This document shows positions 52,021-63,473 of a DNA stretch of 64,000 bases, one piece after another (position 1 is the stretch's first letter; the number at the start of each line of letters is the position of its first letter). The DNA comes from Bombella intestini. GTDB taxonomy: Bacteria; Pseudomonadota; Alphaproteobacteria; Acetobacterales; Acetobacteraceae. The position numbers and the translations under genes were made by a program. The notes beneath the pieces were generated by a model. That model was not told the DNA's origin. It did no database searches and saw only the letters and a program-made list of their open reading frames with translations. The DNA lies in assembly GCF_002003665.1 (NCBI RefSeq), contig NZ_JATM01000001.1, positions 124,001 through 188,000 of the forward strand, given 5' to 3'.

Positions 52021-53409
52021 GTGGCTGCAACAATTTCTTCTGATCTGATCGCCCGCTATGGCGGCAACCTACCACGCTATACAAGCTACCCAACGGCGGT
52101 CAGTTTTTCCGAGGCGATTGGACCGCAAGATGTGGCAGGTTGGCTGAAGGCCTTGCCGGCTGGGCAGTCTGTTTCTCTCTATTTTCATGTTCCGTTTTGT
52201 GATGAGCTGTGCCGTTTCTGTGCTTGCAACACGGCGGTGATGCGGCAGGAGGAGGGGCGGGCAGCCTATGGCGAGCTGCTTCTCAAAGAGATGCACCGTC
52301 TCGTTGCGTTGATCGGGCGAGGGCGTGTGGTGCGTCATCTTCATTTTGGTGGGGGGACACCAACAACCTTGCCAGAATCGGCTCTGCGGAAGGTAATGGC
52401 GGCTGTCCGGGAAGAGTTCCAACTTGCTGACGATGCCGAGGTTGCCATGGAGATGGACCCCCGGCATGTGCCGGAAGGTATGCTGCCCTTGTTGGGTGAG
52501 CTTGGCTTCAATCGCATCAGTTTCGGTGTGCAAGACCTCGACCGTACCGTGCAGGAAACGTGCGGGCGCGTGCAGTCTTACGAGCAGACTTTGGCCTGTG
52601 TGCAGCAGGCCCGTGCGGCGGGGGTGAATGGGGTAAATATCGACCTGATCTATGGTCTGCCCTATCAGACAGTTGAGAGCGTACAGGATACAGCCCGTCG
52701 TGTTGCCGGGATGAGGCCGGACCGTCTGGCTGTTTTTGGCTATGCTCATGTGCCGTGGAAGCAGAAACGCCAGCAGCTTATCCCGCAGGATTCCCTACCT
52801 TCTTCTGAGGAACGGTTGCAGCAAGCGGATATGATCGATCGGGTTTTGGTTGAGGAAGGCTATAAGCCCATTGGGTTGGACCATTACGCCCACCCCGGTG
52901 ACGCCATGACCCATGCCTATGAGGCGGGTACGCTGCATCGAAATTTTCAGGGGTACACGATCGATTCATCGCCTGTTCTGTTAGGAATGGGCGCATCCGC
53001 CATCTCCATGACGCCTGATGGATTCTATCAGAACATTCCTTCCACGGCGGCCTATATCCGGGCGTTGGAAGAACATGATGGCTTGCCCATAGCCCGTGGT
53101 GTTTTCCGTACGGAAGAAGACCGCTGGCGGGGGAAAGTGATTGAGACCATCATGTGTCTCTCCGCCGTGGACCTGACGCCCTATATCCCGGAGGGTCAGA
53201 GCCTGCATGAGGCGTTTGTTGAGGAATTGGCGGCTCTGTCCTCTTTTGAGGAAGATGGGTTGATTCATTGGGAAGGGAACCGGGTGAGCCTGACAGAAAA
53301 GGGCAAGCCATTCCTGCGTCATTTGGCGGCTGTGTTTGATATGCGGCGCAAAGAGCTGGCCGCAGCGGCAGATGGCAAGCCGACGCCCCGTTTTTCCTCA
53401 TCTCTGTGA
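52021..53409 (+). CDS. hemN: Oxygen-independent coproporphyrinogen III oxidase
   Basis: Radical SAM enzyme that decarboxylates coproporphyrinogen III to protoporphyrinogen IX without oxygen. The 462-residue protein has CX3CX2C at C60, C64 and C67 in HVPFCDELCRFC, the nearby HFGGGTPTTL, YGLPYQTVES and the HemN-specific C-terminal wing (FQGYTIDSS, GMGASAIS). Start is GTG. The presence of this form suggests heme synthesis at low oxygen. A degenerate FNR-like site was considered upstream but is too weak. Confidence 0.94.
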   Translation: MAATISSDLIARYGGNLPRYTSYPTAVSFSEAIGPQDVAGWLKALPAGQSVSLYFHVPFCDELCRFCACNTAVMRQEEGRAAYGELLLKEMHRLVALIGRGRVVRHLHFGGGTPTTLPESALRKVMAAVREEFQLADDAEVAMEMDPRHVPEGMLPLLGELGFNRISFGVQDLDRTVQETCGRVQSYEQTLACVQQARAAGVNGVNIDLIYGLPYQTVESVQDTARRVAGMRPDRLAVFGYAHVPWKQKRQQLIPQDSLPSSEERLQQADMIDRVLVEEGYKPIGLDHYAHPGDAMTHAYEAGTLHRNFQGYTIDSSPVLLGMGASAISMTPDGFYQNIPSTAAYIRALEEHDGLPIARGVFRTEEDRWRGKVIETIMCLSAVDLTPYIPEGQSLHEAFVEELAALSSFEEDGLIHWEGNRVSLTEKGKPFLRHLAAVFDMRRKELAAAADGKPTPRFSSSL

Positions 53410-53517
53410 GGATGATGACCAATGGTAGGCCGTTTTCCTTTGCCTATGGCTAGATAGTGCGTTATGAGACCCTGCCAACAGCTTAATGACCCTTTTAGTG
53501 GTGATAAGCTGACCTAG

Positions 53518-55041
<1,524 letters not shown>

Positions 55042-55101
55042 TTGGCTTTAAAAGGTAATTTTTTTCTTTCCTGATGGAAGGAAACAGAGTAGGCGGGGGC
55101 C

Positions 55102-56415
55102 ATGACCCCCGCTGCTCGTCTTTCTGGTGCGATTGATCTGCTTTGTGCGATCCAGAACGCACCGCACCGCCCGGCTGATGCCGTAGCTAACAATTTCTTC
55201 CGTGAACGCCGCTATATTGGTGGTGGAGATCGTAGAGCTATTTCCACTCTTGCGTGGGATGTTCTGCGGGCATGGCGGCGGTTGCATTGGCATCTACGGG
55301 CGGACCTACGCTATCGGGATGAAGATATTTCCCCGAGGCTGCTTTGTGCAGCCATGCTGCATTTTGTCGGGCAGCCTCTTTCTTCTATTCAGGCCCTGTT
55401 TAATGGTGAGCGTTATGCGCCCGCTCCATTGAGTGACCGTGAGATGGTCATGCTGGAGGCTCTGGAAGGGCAGGAGATCAGCAGCGAAAAGCAGTCTCTT
55501 CCAGTCCGGTTGGAATATCCCGATTGGCTACATCCCTACCTAGAAGAAGATTTCGGGGACCGTCTGGAAGAGGAAATGCGTGCCCTTATGGGAGCTCCCT
55601 CGCTGGACCTTCGGGTGAATCTTCTCAAGGCTACACGGGAGGAAGCTCTGCGCCGTCTCAAGCGGGAGGGGTTCCATGGTGAGCCGACGACTCTCTCCCC
55701 GTGGGGTATCCGTTTGGAAGGGCGTCAGCCTGTCACAGCGGCGGCCTTATTCCGGGAAGGGATCGTAGAGATTCAGGATGAAGGCAGTCAGCTGATTGCC
55801 GCTGCCGTAGGTGCCAAACCGGGACAGAGGCTGCTCGATTATTGTGCCGGTGCTGCTGGGAAGACGTTGGCCCTTGCTATGACGATGGAAAACAAGGGGC
55901 AGATCGTAGCCTGCGATGTCTCCCGTGTGCGGTTGGATGGTGCCACAAAACGCCTACGCCGGGCGGGTGTGCATAATGTGACCCGTCATCTGTTGAGCGA
56001 AGGCGACAAATGGGCAAAGCGGCGGGAAGGTCAGTTTGATACGGTTCTGGTGGATGCACCATGTTCCGGCACAGGAACATGGCGGCGTAATCCTGATGCC
56101 CGCTTGCGTTTGACGGAAGAGGACATCAAGGAGCTTTGTGTCAAACAGGCTGCCATTCTTGATATTGCAGCTCGTCTCGTCCGCCCGGGTGGGAAGCTGG
56201 TTTATGCGACCTGCTCTTTGTTGGGTGTCGAGAACCAGAAACAGATCGCATCCTTCCTGAAAAGACAAGAGAAGTACAGCCTTCTGCCTGCTGAGAAACG
56301 GTCTGCCCTCTTGCCGGAAGCTCTGAGTAATGAGGCCCTTTTCTCTCTGACACCGCATGGTTTTGGAACAGATGGCTTCTTCGTGGCGACTATGGAGAAG
56401 GCAGCGGCGGTTTGA
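55102..56415 (+). CDS. rsmB: RsmB/NOP-family 16S rRNA m5C methyltransferase
   Basis: Methylates a cytosine of small-subunit rRNA (C967 in E. coli RsmB). The 437 residues have a NusB-like N-terminal domain (about 1-140, RLSGAIDLLCAIQNAPHRPADAV) and a Rossmann SAM domain with LLDYCAGAAGKTLALAM, DAPCSGTGTWRRNPD (catalytic Cys) and VYATCSLLGVENQ (second Cys). Follows guaB by 60 nt, so probably the same transcript. Target site is inferred from family. Confidence 0.9.
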   Translation: MTPAARLSGAIDLLCAIQNAPHRPADAVANNFFRERRYIGGGDRRAISTLAWDVLRAWRRLHWHLRADLRYRDEDISPRLLCAAMLHFVGQPLSSIQALFNGERYAPAPLSDREMVMLEALEGQEISSEKQSLPVRLEYPDWLHPYLEEDFGDRLEEEMRALMGAPSLDLRVNLLKATREEALRRLKREGFHGEPTTLSPWGIRLEGRQPVTAAALFREGIVEIQDEGSQLIAAAVGAKPGQRLLDYCAGAAGKTLALAMTMENKGQIVACDVSRVRLDGATKRLRRAGVHNVTRHLLSEGDKWAKRREGQFDTVLVDAPCSGTGTWRRNPDARLRLTEEDIKELCVKQAAILDIAARLVRPGGKLVYATCSLLGVENQKQIASFLKRQEKYSLLPAEKRSALLPEALSNEALFSLTPHGFGTDGFFVATMEKAAAV

Positions 56416-56568
56416 CCTTACATAGAAGGGCCGGATTATCCAGTTTGTAGTCTGGTAGTAACGCAGGTTTGTGCCTCTGGCATTAAAATGACTACTATCT
56501 GATGGTGCCCTTCCTGCCCGCCTTGTAGGGGCGAGTGGTTCTGTCTGACTGGAGGAAATATACTCCCT

Positions 56569-58422
56569 ATGGCCTATGACGTTCTTTTTTGGGTGGTGCT
56601 GACATTCGGGGCCGGAATGCTGGCGCAGTGGGTTGCGTGGCGTTTGCGCTTGCCGGCTATTGTGCTGCTTTTTGCCATGGGGCTGCTTTTTGGCCCCGTG
56701 CTGGGGTGGCTCCATCCTTCAGAAGTATTAGGCCATGCGTTCCGTCCCTTGGTGAATATGTTGGTGGCCCTGATCGTTTTTGAAGGCGGGATGGTGCTGG
56801 ATATCCGGCAGTTACGGGAGGCCGGGCAGGGCGTGGCCCGCCTGACAATGGTGGCCCTGCCTATCAACTGGATATTGGGGGCACTGGCCGCTCATTATGT
56901 CGCCCATCTGGAATGGGGAACGTCTTTCCTTTTCGGGGCTATCATTGTGGTAACGGGGCCGACAGTCATTCTGCCTCTGTTGCGGAGTGCTAAGCTCCAT
57001 CCCCGTGTGGCCGCTTTCCTGCGGTGGGAAGCCATCGTTAATGACCCGGTAGGGGCTATTCTGGCTGCTGTGGTGATGCAGATCATGCTTCTGCATGTAG
57101 ACCTGCACAAACAGCTGTTTTTCGTCCATACCTTGCCGGACATGCTGGTAGCGGGGGCGATCTCCGTAGCAGCAGGGATTTTGCCCGCTTATTTGATGCG
57201 TTACCTCTTTACGAGGGATCTGATGCCGGAACTTTTGAAGGTTCCCATCATGGTCACATTGGCTCTGATTATTTTCGAAGCCTGCACGTTGGCGATGGAG
57301 GGAGCTGGGCTGATTGCCGTGACTGTGTTCGGCATGATGCTGACCAATCTGCATATTCCCGGCCTGAACGAACTAAAACGGACCAAGGAATCTCTTGTCG
57401 TCCTGATGGTGTCCGTCCTGTTTATCTTGCTGACGGCTGATTTGCACCGGGCCGTATTGGCTAGATTGTCCATCCCCATTCTGTTGTTGACGCTCGTTGT
57501 ATTGTTTGTGGTTCGCCCGCTCTGCATTTTTCTGGCTACGCTGGGGACGAGTATAAGCTGGCAGGAACGGATTTTCGTTGGGTGGATTGCTCCCCGGGGG
57601 ATTGTGGCTGCGGCCGTGGCTGGTGCTGCTGGTATCAAACTCTCGGAGGCGGGCTATGCCTCGGCGGATCTTGTCATGCCAGCCGTGTTCTGCGTGATCG
57701 CCGTGACGATGATCTGTCATGGTTTTTCGCTCGGGCCGCTTGCTCGCCGCTTGCATCTGACATTATCCAACGAACCTGCTTTGGTCATTCTGGGCGGCAA
57801 TGCATGGTCAACCGATCTGGCTGCTTGCCTGAATGATGAAAAAGTGCCCGTGCTGTTGGTGGATACTACGGCGCAGGAACTTATGCCTGCTGCCCGCCGT
57901 GGGGTCCCGGTCCTTAAGGCGGAACTGCTTTCAGCCGCTGGGCAGGAAGCGTTGGAGGAACGCCCCGCTGATTATCTAGTCGCTACGACAGGGGATGCCA
58001 TTTATAATGGTATGGTTTGCGGCCATATGGCCCCGCATATGGGGCGAGAACGGGTCTATCAGGTCAGCCCCGGTGTGGCCCGGTTGGACTTGTACCGTGG
58101 TCTCTCCCGTGATGCCCGTGGCAAGGTGCTGGGGGAACCGGGGTGGAACTATACTTTCTTTGATACGCTGTTTAGCCGTGGGTGGCGTTTTGTCAGCCAG
58201 AGCGTGACGGATGCTACGGTAGACCTGTTTGGGAAAGAGGAGAACCGGCTGGATCTGCTGATCATCCGCCGGGGGACGGGTATCTTCATTCGCTCGGCAG
58301 AAGATCGGGCATGGACCATGCCGGTTATGGGGGATATTGTCGTATCGATGAAAGCACCGGAGAACCGTGAGGTTGAGACGGGTGAAAAAAAAGAGGAAGC
58401 AGAACTGCGTGCAGGGACATAG
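56569..58422 (+). CDS. CPA-type cation/proton antiporter
   Basis: A 617-residue membrane protein with about 12 helices in the first 400 residues, NHE/CPA type: VFEGGMVLDIRQLREAG, TGPTVILPLLRSAK and EAIVNDPVGAIL with the acidic Asp of the ion site. The C-terminal 220 residues start with LVILGGNAW, a Rossmann-like RCK/TrkA-N-like segment that may bind nucleotide and gate the channel, ending in a Glu/Lys-rich tail. Na+ or K+ exchange with H+ cannot be told apart from the sequence. Confidence 0.88.
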   Translation: MAYDVLFWVVLTFGAGMLAQWVAWRLRLPAIVLLFAMGLLFGPVLGWLHPSEVLGHAFRPLVNMLVALIVFEGGMVLDIRQLREAGQGVARLTMVALPINWILGALAAHYVAHLEWGTSFLFGAIIVVTGPTVILPLLRSAKLHPRVAAFLRWEAIVNDPVGAILAAVVMQIMLLHVDLHKQLFFVHTLPDMLVAGAISVAAGILPAYLMRYLFTRDLMPELLKVPIMVTLALIIFEACTLAMEGAGLIAVTVFGMMLTNLHIPGLNELKRTKESLVVLMVSVLFILLTADLHRAVLARLSIPILLLTLVVLFVVRPLCIFLATLGTSISWQERIFVGWIAPRGIVAAAVAGAAGIKLSEAGYASADLVMPAVFCVIAVTMICHGFSLGPLARRLHLTLSNEPALVILGGNAWSTDLAACLNDEKVPVLLVDTTAQELMPAARRGVPVLKAELLSAAGQEALEERPADYLVATTGDAIYNGMVCGHMAPHMGRERVYQVSPGVARLDLYRGLSRDARGKVLGEPGWNYTFFDTLFSRGWRFVSQSVTDATVDLFGKEENRLDLLIIRRGTGIFIRSAEDRAWTMPVMGDIVVSMKAPENREVETGEKKEEAELRAGT

Positions 58423-58446
58423 TGCTCGGCTGCTGTTCGGAGTAGT

Positions 58447-58521
58447 GTAGTGCCGTTTTAGAAAGACAGCCCCCTGTCTGTCCGGTCTGCATGGGCGTAT
58501 GGGGGAATTTTAGGGCACTAC
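58447..58521. repeat. Nested inverted repeats before the response regulator gene
   Basis: Outer arms GTAGTGCC (58447-58454) and GGCACTAC (58514-58521), perfect over 8 bp; inside, AGACAG (58464-58469) and CTGTCT (58474-58479) form a second stem. No T-run follows. It lies in the leader 19 nt before the regulator ATG and can fold as one RNA structure or serve as a binding site. Confidence 0.5.
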
Positions 58522-58539
58522 GAACGGGATTTTCGAAAC

Positions 58540-59244
58540 ATGAATGCTCATCACTCAATACTGATTGTTGACGATGATGATGCCTTGCGTCTTTTGCTAG
58601 CAGAACAGCTGGGGGAAGATGGAGCGTACCGGGTTGAACAGGCCGCCACTCTTGCCGCAGCACGGGGGGTGATAAACCGCCCTTCGGGTGGACGAACGGA
58701 TATTCTTCTACTGGATGTGAACCTGCCTGATGGTGATGGGCGGGATTTCTGTGCAGAACTACGGGAGAAGGGGATTCATATCCCCATCGTCATGATGACT
58801 GGCTCTCATGATGAGGATGATGTGATTCGTGGGCTGGATGCTGGGGCGAATGATTATGTCGCCAAGCCATTCCGCATGGGTGAGCTGAAGGCCCGCCTGC
58901 GTGCACAGCTGCGCCTGTTCGAGAATAGTGAGGATGTCGTTTTTGATATCGGCCCCTATGTGTTCCATCCGGCCAGAAAGCAGTTGCTAGACCAGAAAAA
59001 GGGTCAGCGTATTCATCTGACAGAAAAGGAAACGGCCATTCTGAAATATCTCTATCGTGCTGGTGGGCAGCCGGTAGAGCGGGATGTGTTGCTGCATGAG
59101 GTTTGGGGCTATCATGCCTCAGTGACTACGCACACGCTGGAGACGCATATATACCGCCTTCGTCAGAAGATCGAACCTGATCACGGGCGGGCCGGGATTT
59201 TGTTGACGGAAGGTGGCGGTTACTGCCTCAATCCTGACCTCTAA
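58540..59244 (+). CDS. OmpR/PhoB-family response regulator
   Basis: A 234-residue two-domain regulator: receiver with acidic pocket VDDDD (11-14), phospho-acceptor D59 in LLLDVNLPDGDG, Thr in VMMTGSHD and KPF; then a winged-helix DNA-binding domain (LTEKETAILKYLYRAGG, HTLETHIYRLRQKI). No histidine kinase is adjacent, so it is an orphan in this window. The target genes are unknown. A structured leader precedes it and a terminator follows. Confidence 0.9.
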   Translation: MNAHHSILIVDDDDALRLLLAEQLGEDGAYRVEQAATLAAARGVINRPSGGRTDILLLDVNLPDGDGRDFCAELREKGIHIPIVMMTGSHDEDDVIRGLDAGANDYVAKPFRMGELKARLRAQLRLFENSEDVVFDIGPYVFHPARKQLLDQKKGQRIHLTEKETAILKYLYRAGGQPVERDVLLHEVWGYHASVTTHTLETHIYRLRQKIEPDHGRAGILLTEGGGYCLNPDL

Positions 59245-59264
59245 TTTTTGGGAAGAGAATAGGC

Positions 59265-59298
59265 AAAAAAGGCTGACAAGGAGGCTGCCAGCCTTTTT
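59265..59298. terminator. Terminator after the response regulator gene
   Basis: AAAAAGGCTG (59266-59275) pairs with CAGCCTTTTT (59289-59298). It ends the regulator gene on plus and is suited to xth on minus as well, since both strands have an A- or T-run. Confidence 0.9.
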
Positions 59299-59321
59299 CT
59301 GTTGCGAACCCGTTTAGCGGG

Positions 59322-60116
59322 TTAGAGGGATATGTCCATTAGAACAGGGACATGATCGGAGGGAGAGGTCCAGTCCCGAACGGGGCTGAGAACATTGATG
59401 CTCTTTAGGCTGGGCAGAATATCCGGTGTTGTCCAGATATGATCTAGGCGGCGGCCTCTATTGGATTTTTTCCAATCCCGATTGCGGTATGACCACCATG
59501 TGAAGAGTTTTTCAGGTTCCGGAATCGCTTTCCGCATGGCGTCTTCGAATCCGGTATTGAGCCAATGGGTCAACCGTGTTGTTTCCGGTGGGGTATGACT
59601 GACGATTTTTAGCAGCTGGCGGTGGCTCCAGACATCATGTTCTAATGGGGCGATGTTGAGATCGCCGACTAAGATGCTCCGCTTGGGCGGGTTGTCCGTG
59701 AACCAGTCCGTTGCTTCCTCGAGGAAGGCGAGCTTATGGGCGAATTTCTGATTTTCTTGCGGGTCGGGGATGTCCCCCCCGGCAGGAACATAGAAGTTAT
59801 GAAGGGTCACCGGGCCGGAATCTGTCTGAACATTTGCAGCCACATGGCGGCAATCCGTTTTACCGCACCAGTCTGGCGTGTCGGTAACAGGTTCTAGCGG
59901 CGTGCGGGAGAGAATGGTGACCCCGTTGTAACTCTTCATCCCACGATAAATTTGATGAGGGAATCCCAGTTCTGCCAAGGCATCTTGTGGGTAGAGCGGG
60001 TCCGGTACCTTAGTCTCCTGAAGGCAGATGACATCAGGGGACTGCTCTTCGATCAGGCGTTGAAGCAAGGGCAGCCGGAGGCGGAGCGAATTGATATTCC
60101 ATGTAATAAGGCGCAT
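59322..60116 (-). CDS. xth: Exodeoxyribonuclease III
   Basis: AP endonuclease and 3'-exonuclease for base-excision repair. The 264 residues show ITWNINSLRLRL, CLQETKVPDPLYP, NFYVPAGG, the GDLNIAP active-site motif, and TSPSDHVPVLMDI at the C-end. Size and motif order match ExoIII. Convergent to the response regulator, divergent from the dipeptidase gene. Confidence 0.94.
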   Translation of the reverse strand: MRLITWNINSLRLRLPLLQRLIEEQSPDVICLQETKVPDPLYPQDALAELGFPHQIYRGMKSYNGVTILSRTPLEPVTDTPDWCGKTDCRHVAANVQTDSGPVTLHNFYVPAGGDIPDPQENQKFAHKLAFLEEATDWFTDNPPKRSILVGDLNIAPLEHDVWSHRQLLKIVSHTPPETTRLTHWLNTGFEDAMRKAIPEPEKLFTWWSYRNRDWKKSNRGRRLDHIWTTPDILPSLKSINVLSPVRDWTSPSDHVPVLMDISL

Positions 60117-60216
60117 GTCTTCTGATCCCCTCTTGAGCCGGAAATTTCAAGGAAGATCTTGCGATTGACAGGTTCTGCGCCAATCTGAAGGGAATAGATA
60201 AGGAAAGACCCTGCAT

Positions 60217-61245
60217 ATGTCCGTTTTAATGATCGACAGTCATATTGATATCCCGTGGGAAGAAAAGACAGAGGAAGGTCTTCCCTGTTGGCAGAAGCGG
60301 GATCAGGCGGACATTGCCCTAAGGGAAGCAGAACGCCGTTTTACCATTCCTAAGGCAGAGGCTGGGGGACTAGGGGCAGCCTGTCTGGCCGCTTACACTC
60401 CACAGGCTGCTCTTGATGATGCCGGGCATGAAGCAGCCTGGCGGCGGGCTGGGGCCATGCTGGAAGCCATGGAGGAGATGGTGGCGTTGCATGTATCCGG
60501 TCGAGCCGCCCTATGTCGAACAGCACGAGATGTACGTCAGGCGGCGGAGGCCGGGAAAGTGGCGTTAGTTCCAGTCATGGAGAATGGGTACCCGCTGGCG
60601 GATGACCCGGCCCGAATTGGTCATCTCGCTCGTAGGTACGGTGTGCGTTACATGACCCTGACCCACAACGGCCATAATCTGTTGGCGGATTCAGCGGTTG
60701 TCCGACAAGGGCCGGAAGAAGCCCATGGAGGGTTGTCGGCCTTGGGGCGGGAGGTCATCGGTGAGATGAACCGTCATGGCGTGTTGGTCGATGTGTCTCA
60801 TGCGTCCCGTAAGACCATGATGCAGGCGGTGGAGACGTCCACAGTGCCGGTCTTTGCTAGCCATTCTTGCGTGCGGGCTTTGTGTGATCATCCCCGCAAT
60901 CTGGATGACGGACAGCTTGATGCCTTGAAGGTAAGTGGTGGTCTGATCCAGATCACGGCTATGGGGCCGTTTCTGCGGCGAGGTGGTGGCGGTACACTGA
61001 AGGACTTTGTGGGGCATGTGCTGTATGTCGCCCGTAGGATCGGTATCGAACATGTGGGGATTTCGTCCGACTTTGATGGCGGGGGCGGTATAGAAGGCTG
61101 GCAGGATGCGAGTGAGACCCACCATTTACTCAAGGCATTAGAGCAGACAGGGCTGGATGCGAGTGAAATTCGGGCACTCTGCGGGGGAAATATGTTGAGG
61201 CTTTTGGAAAAAGCAGAAGAAAAAACATTAGAATGTCAAACATGA
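60217..61245 (+). CDS. Membrane dipeptidase (peptidase M19) family
   Basis: A zinc-dependent dipeptidase-like enzyme of 342 residues: DSHIDIPW with the HxD metal motif at H9-x-D11, a Glu/His cluster around VMENGYPL, DVSHASRKTM and ASHSCVRALCDHPRN and SDFDGGGG at the C-end. Such enzymes split L,D- or D-containing dipeptides. No signal peptide or anchor is visible, so the bacterial form is probably cytoplasmic. A second start at 60229 (Met5) is possible. Confidence 0.87.
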   Translation: MSVLMIDSHIDIPWEEKTEEGLPCWQKRDQADIALREAERRFTIPKAEAGGLGAACLAAYTPQAALDDAGHEAAWRRAGAMLEAMEEMVALHVSGRAALCRTARDVRQAAEAGKVALVPVMENGYPLADDPARIGHLARRYGVRYMTLTHNGHNLLADSAVVRQGPEEAHGGLSALGREVIGEMNRHGVLVDVSHASRKTMMQAVETSTVPVFASHSCVRALCDHPRNLDDGQLDALKVSGGLIQITAMGPFLRRGGGGTLKDFVGHVLYVARRIGIEHVGISSDFDGGGGIEGWQDASETHHLLKALEQTGLDASEIRALCGGNMLRLLEKAEEKTLECQT

Positions 61246-61551
61246 TTTCCCATTTTTAGAAGGATTTAGCGTATTTTTTGCGTAGTAATTTTTTCATAAA
61301 CGGGATTGACAGCCAACTCGGCTGGTAAGGGGTAAGGAAGGGAGGCAGGAGGGGATAAAATCTTTCACAAATCGTTATTTTTCAGATGGTTACATTCTTT
61401 GCTTAAAAAATAGGCAATCTATGAAAAAAGAAGAGAAACCCTATGCTGTGTGCTTTTACCCTTGGAGTATTCACAGCTTTGTCCACAGGAATGGTGGATG
61501 AGTGTAAAAGGACTGTCATAATCACGAGAAACTGGCGGAAAACCAAGAAAA
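61246..61551. other. AT-rich intergenic region before uvrC
   Basis: 306 nt with no gene. It is AT-rich around 61360-61430. Two DnaA-box-like nonamers occur, GTATTCACA (61467-61475) and TTGTCCACA (61479-61487), each one base off TTATNCACA, and a weaker reverse one at 61493-61501. A TTGACA occurs at about 61306, with no good -10 at the right distance. The region probably holds the uvrC promoter. Confidence 0.5.
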
Positions 61552-63429
61552 ATGGCTGATACACCTCATGGCGTCGCTGCGATTCGGAAGGCTCTAAAGA
61601 CGATTCCCGACAGCCCCGGCGTGTACCGGATGTTGAGCGCAAAGGACGAGGTGCTTTATGTCGGCAAGGCCCTGAACCTGAAGAAGCGCGTTACCTCTTA
61701 TACGCAGCTTGCCCGCTTGCCGGAGCGTTTGCGGCTCATGGTGTCTTTGACCGTCAATATGGAGATCGTTGTTACCCGGACCGAAGCCGAAGCGTTGCTG
61801 TTGGAGGCCAACTACATCAAGCGGATGAAGCCCCGCTTCAATATCCTTCTGCGGGACGATAAGAGCTATCCGTGGCTCCTGTTGAGCGGCGATCATGCTT
61901 TCCCTCGCTTAATGCGCCAACGAGGGAAGCCGGTTAAAGGGGCGACATATTGGGGGCCATTTGCATCATCTCGTGCTGTGGATCAGACGATTCAGGTCAT
62001 CCAGCGGGCCTTCATGTTGCGGACGTGTACGGATAGCGTTTTCGAATCCCGCACACGACCTTGTCTGCTGCATCAGATCAAACGCTGTTCTGCCCCCTGT
62101 GTGGACCGTATCAGCCCATCGGAATATCAGGCACTAGTAGAGCAGACGAGGGAATTCCTAGGTGGTGGCGGGCGGGAGTTACAACAGCGTTTGACCGTAG
62201 AGATGGAAAAGGCTTCCGAAGAATTGGCTTTTGAGCGGGCAGCACTCATTCGGGACCGTATCCGAGGGTTTGCTAATCTTCGGGCTTCAGGGGCGATAAA
62301 CCCTATTAGTATTCAGGAAGCGGATGTGGTGGCACTCTGGCAGCAAGCGGGGCAGAGCTGCATACAGGTCTTTTTCATCCGTGGGGGACGTAATAACGGG
62401 AACAGGGCGTTCTATCCTCGGCATGAGGCTGATGCATCAGTTGAGGATGTTCTGGCTGCATTTCTGCTTCAGTTCTACGAGGATAAGCAGCCTCCTTTGC
62501 AGATAATGACGAATAGCGAACCTTCTGAACAGCCTTTGCTTACTGAGGCTTTGAGCCTGCAACGGGGGCAGAAGGTGCAGCTGCTTCAGCCACAGCGGGG
62601 CGAAAAGAAGGCGGTGTTGGACCATGCCATTCTTAATGCTCGTGAAGCTCTGGAACGGCGTTTGGCTGAAACTGCCGGGCAGGCGGTCCTGTTGGAAAAA
62701 GTTGCTGATTTGTTCGACTTACTGGCACCACCGAAACGCATTGAAGTTTACGATAACTCCCATCTTATGGGGCAGGCTCCTTATGGGGCCATGGTGGTTG
62801 GCGGGCCAGAAGGTTTTGTGAAGCGGGCTTATAGAAAGTTTTCCATTCGTGGGCCAGTGGCTCCGGGAGATGATTTCGGCATGATGAAGGAAGTCATGAC
62901 TCGCCGTTTTGCCCAGTTGACGCCTGATGATGCAGGGAGTGAAAACTGGCCGGACCTTCTGCTGATTGATGGTGGTAAGGGGCAAGTGCGAGTCGTGCGG
63001 GAGATTCTAGCCGAGCGGGGGCTGTCCTCCATTCCGGTCGTTGGTATTGCCAAAGGGGTGGATCGCAACGCAGGGCGGGAATGGTTTTTTGTAGAGGGGA
63101 AAGAGCCATTTCAGCTACCGGTCAATGATGCTGTTCTGTATTACCTCCAGAGATTGCGGGATGAGGTGCATCGTTTTGTCATCACGACACACAGGGCAGG
63201 ACGCTCTAGGGCATTGACCCGTTCTGGGCTTGATGAAATTCCGGGTGTTGGGCCTGCCCGCAAGAAGGCGTTGCTGACCCGTTTTGGCTCTATTCGGCAG
63301 GTTGGGCAGGCGGCTCTGGAAGAGCTGGAACGTGTACCGGGAATTAATCGTGAAATGGCGCAGGTCATTTATGGATATTTCCATCCAGAATGGGTAAGAG
63401 AGCAGAGTGACGTCCTCGAAAATCCCTGA
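61552..63429 (+). CDS. uvrC: UvrABC excinuclease subunit C
   Basis: Makes both incisions in nucleotide-excision repair. The 625 residues have the GIY-YIG nuclease ([26 protein letters not shown]), the UVR motif ([16 protein letters not shown]), the RNase H-like C-terminal nuclease with [11 protein letters not shown] and LLIDGGKGQ, and a helix-hairpin-helix end ([16 protein letters not shown]). Full length. pgsA follows after 44 nt, an arrangement common in alphaproteobacteria. Confidence 0.96.
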   Translation: MADTPHGVAAIRKALKTIPDSPGVYRMLSAKDEVLYVGKALNLKKRVTSYTQLARLPERLRLMVSLTVNMEIVVTRTEAEALLLEANYIKRMKPRFNILLRDDKSYPWLLLSGDHAFPRLMRQRGKPVKGATYWGPFASSRAVDQTIQVIQRAFMLRTCTDSVFESRTRPCLLHQIKRCSAPCVDRISPSEYQALVEQTREFLGGGGRELQQRLTVEMEKASEELAFERAALIRDRIRGFANLRASGAINPISIQEADVVALWQQAGQSCIQVFFIRGGRNNGNRAFYPRHEADASVEDVLAAFLLQFYEDKQPPLQIMTNSEPSEQPLLTEALSLQRGQKVQLLQPQRGEKKAVLDHAILNAREALERRLAETAGQAVLLEKVADLFDLLAPPKRIEVYDNSHLMGQAPYGAMVVGGPEGFVKRAYRKFSIRGPVAPGDDFGMMKEVMTRRFAQLTPDDAGSENWPDLLLIDGGKGQVRVVREILAERGLSSIPVVGIAKGVDRNAGREWFFVEGKEPFQLPVNDAVLYYLQRLRDEVHRFVITTHRAGRSRALTRSGLDEIPGVGPARKKALLTRFGSIRQVGQAALEELERVPGINREMAQVIYGYFHPEWVREQSDVLENP

Positions 63430-63473
63430 CTGAGCACTGTGTTGGGGATGGCTTTCCACATTAGGGATATCAG

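Noticed and set aside
61246-61551. Chromosomal origin
   Set aside because: Only two near boxes, no strand switch, and none of the usual origin neighbours; dnaA is not here.
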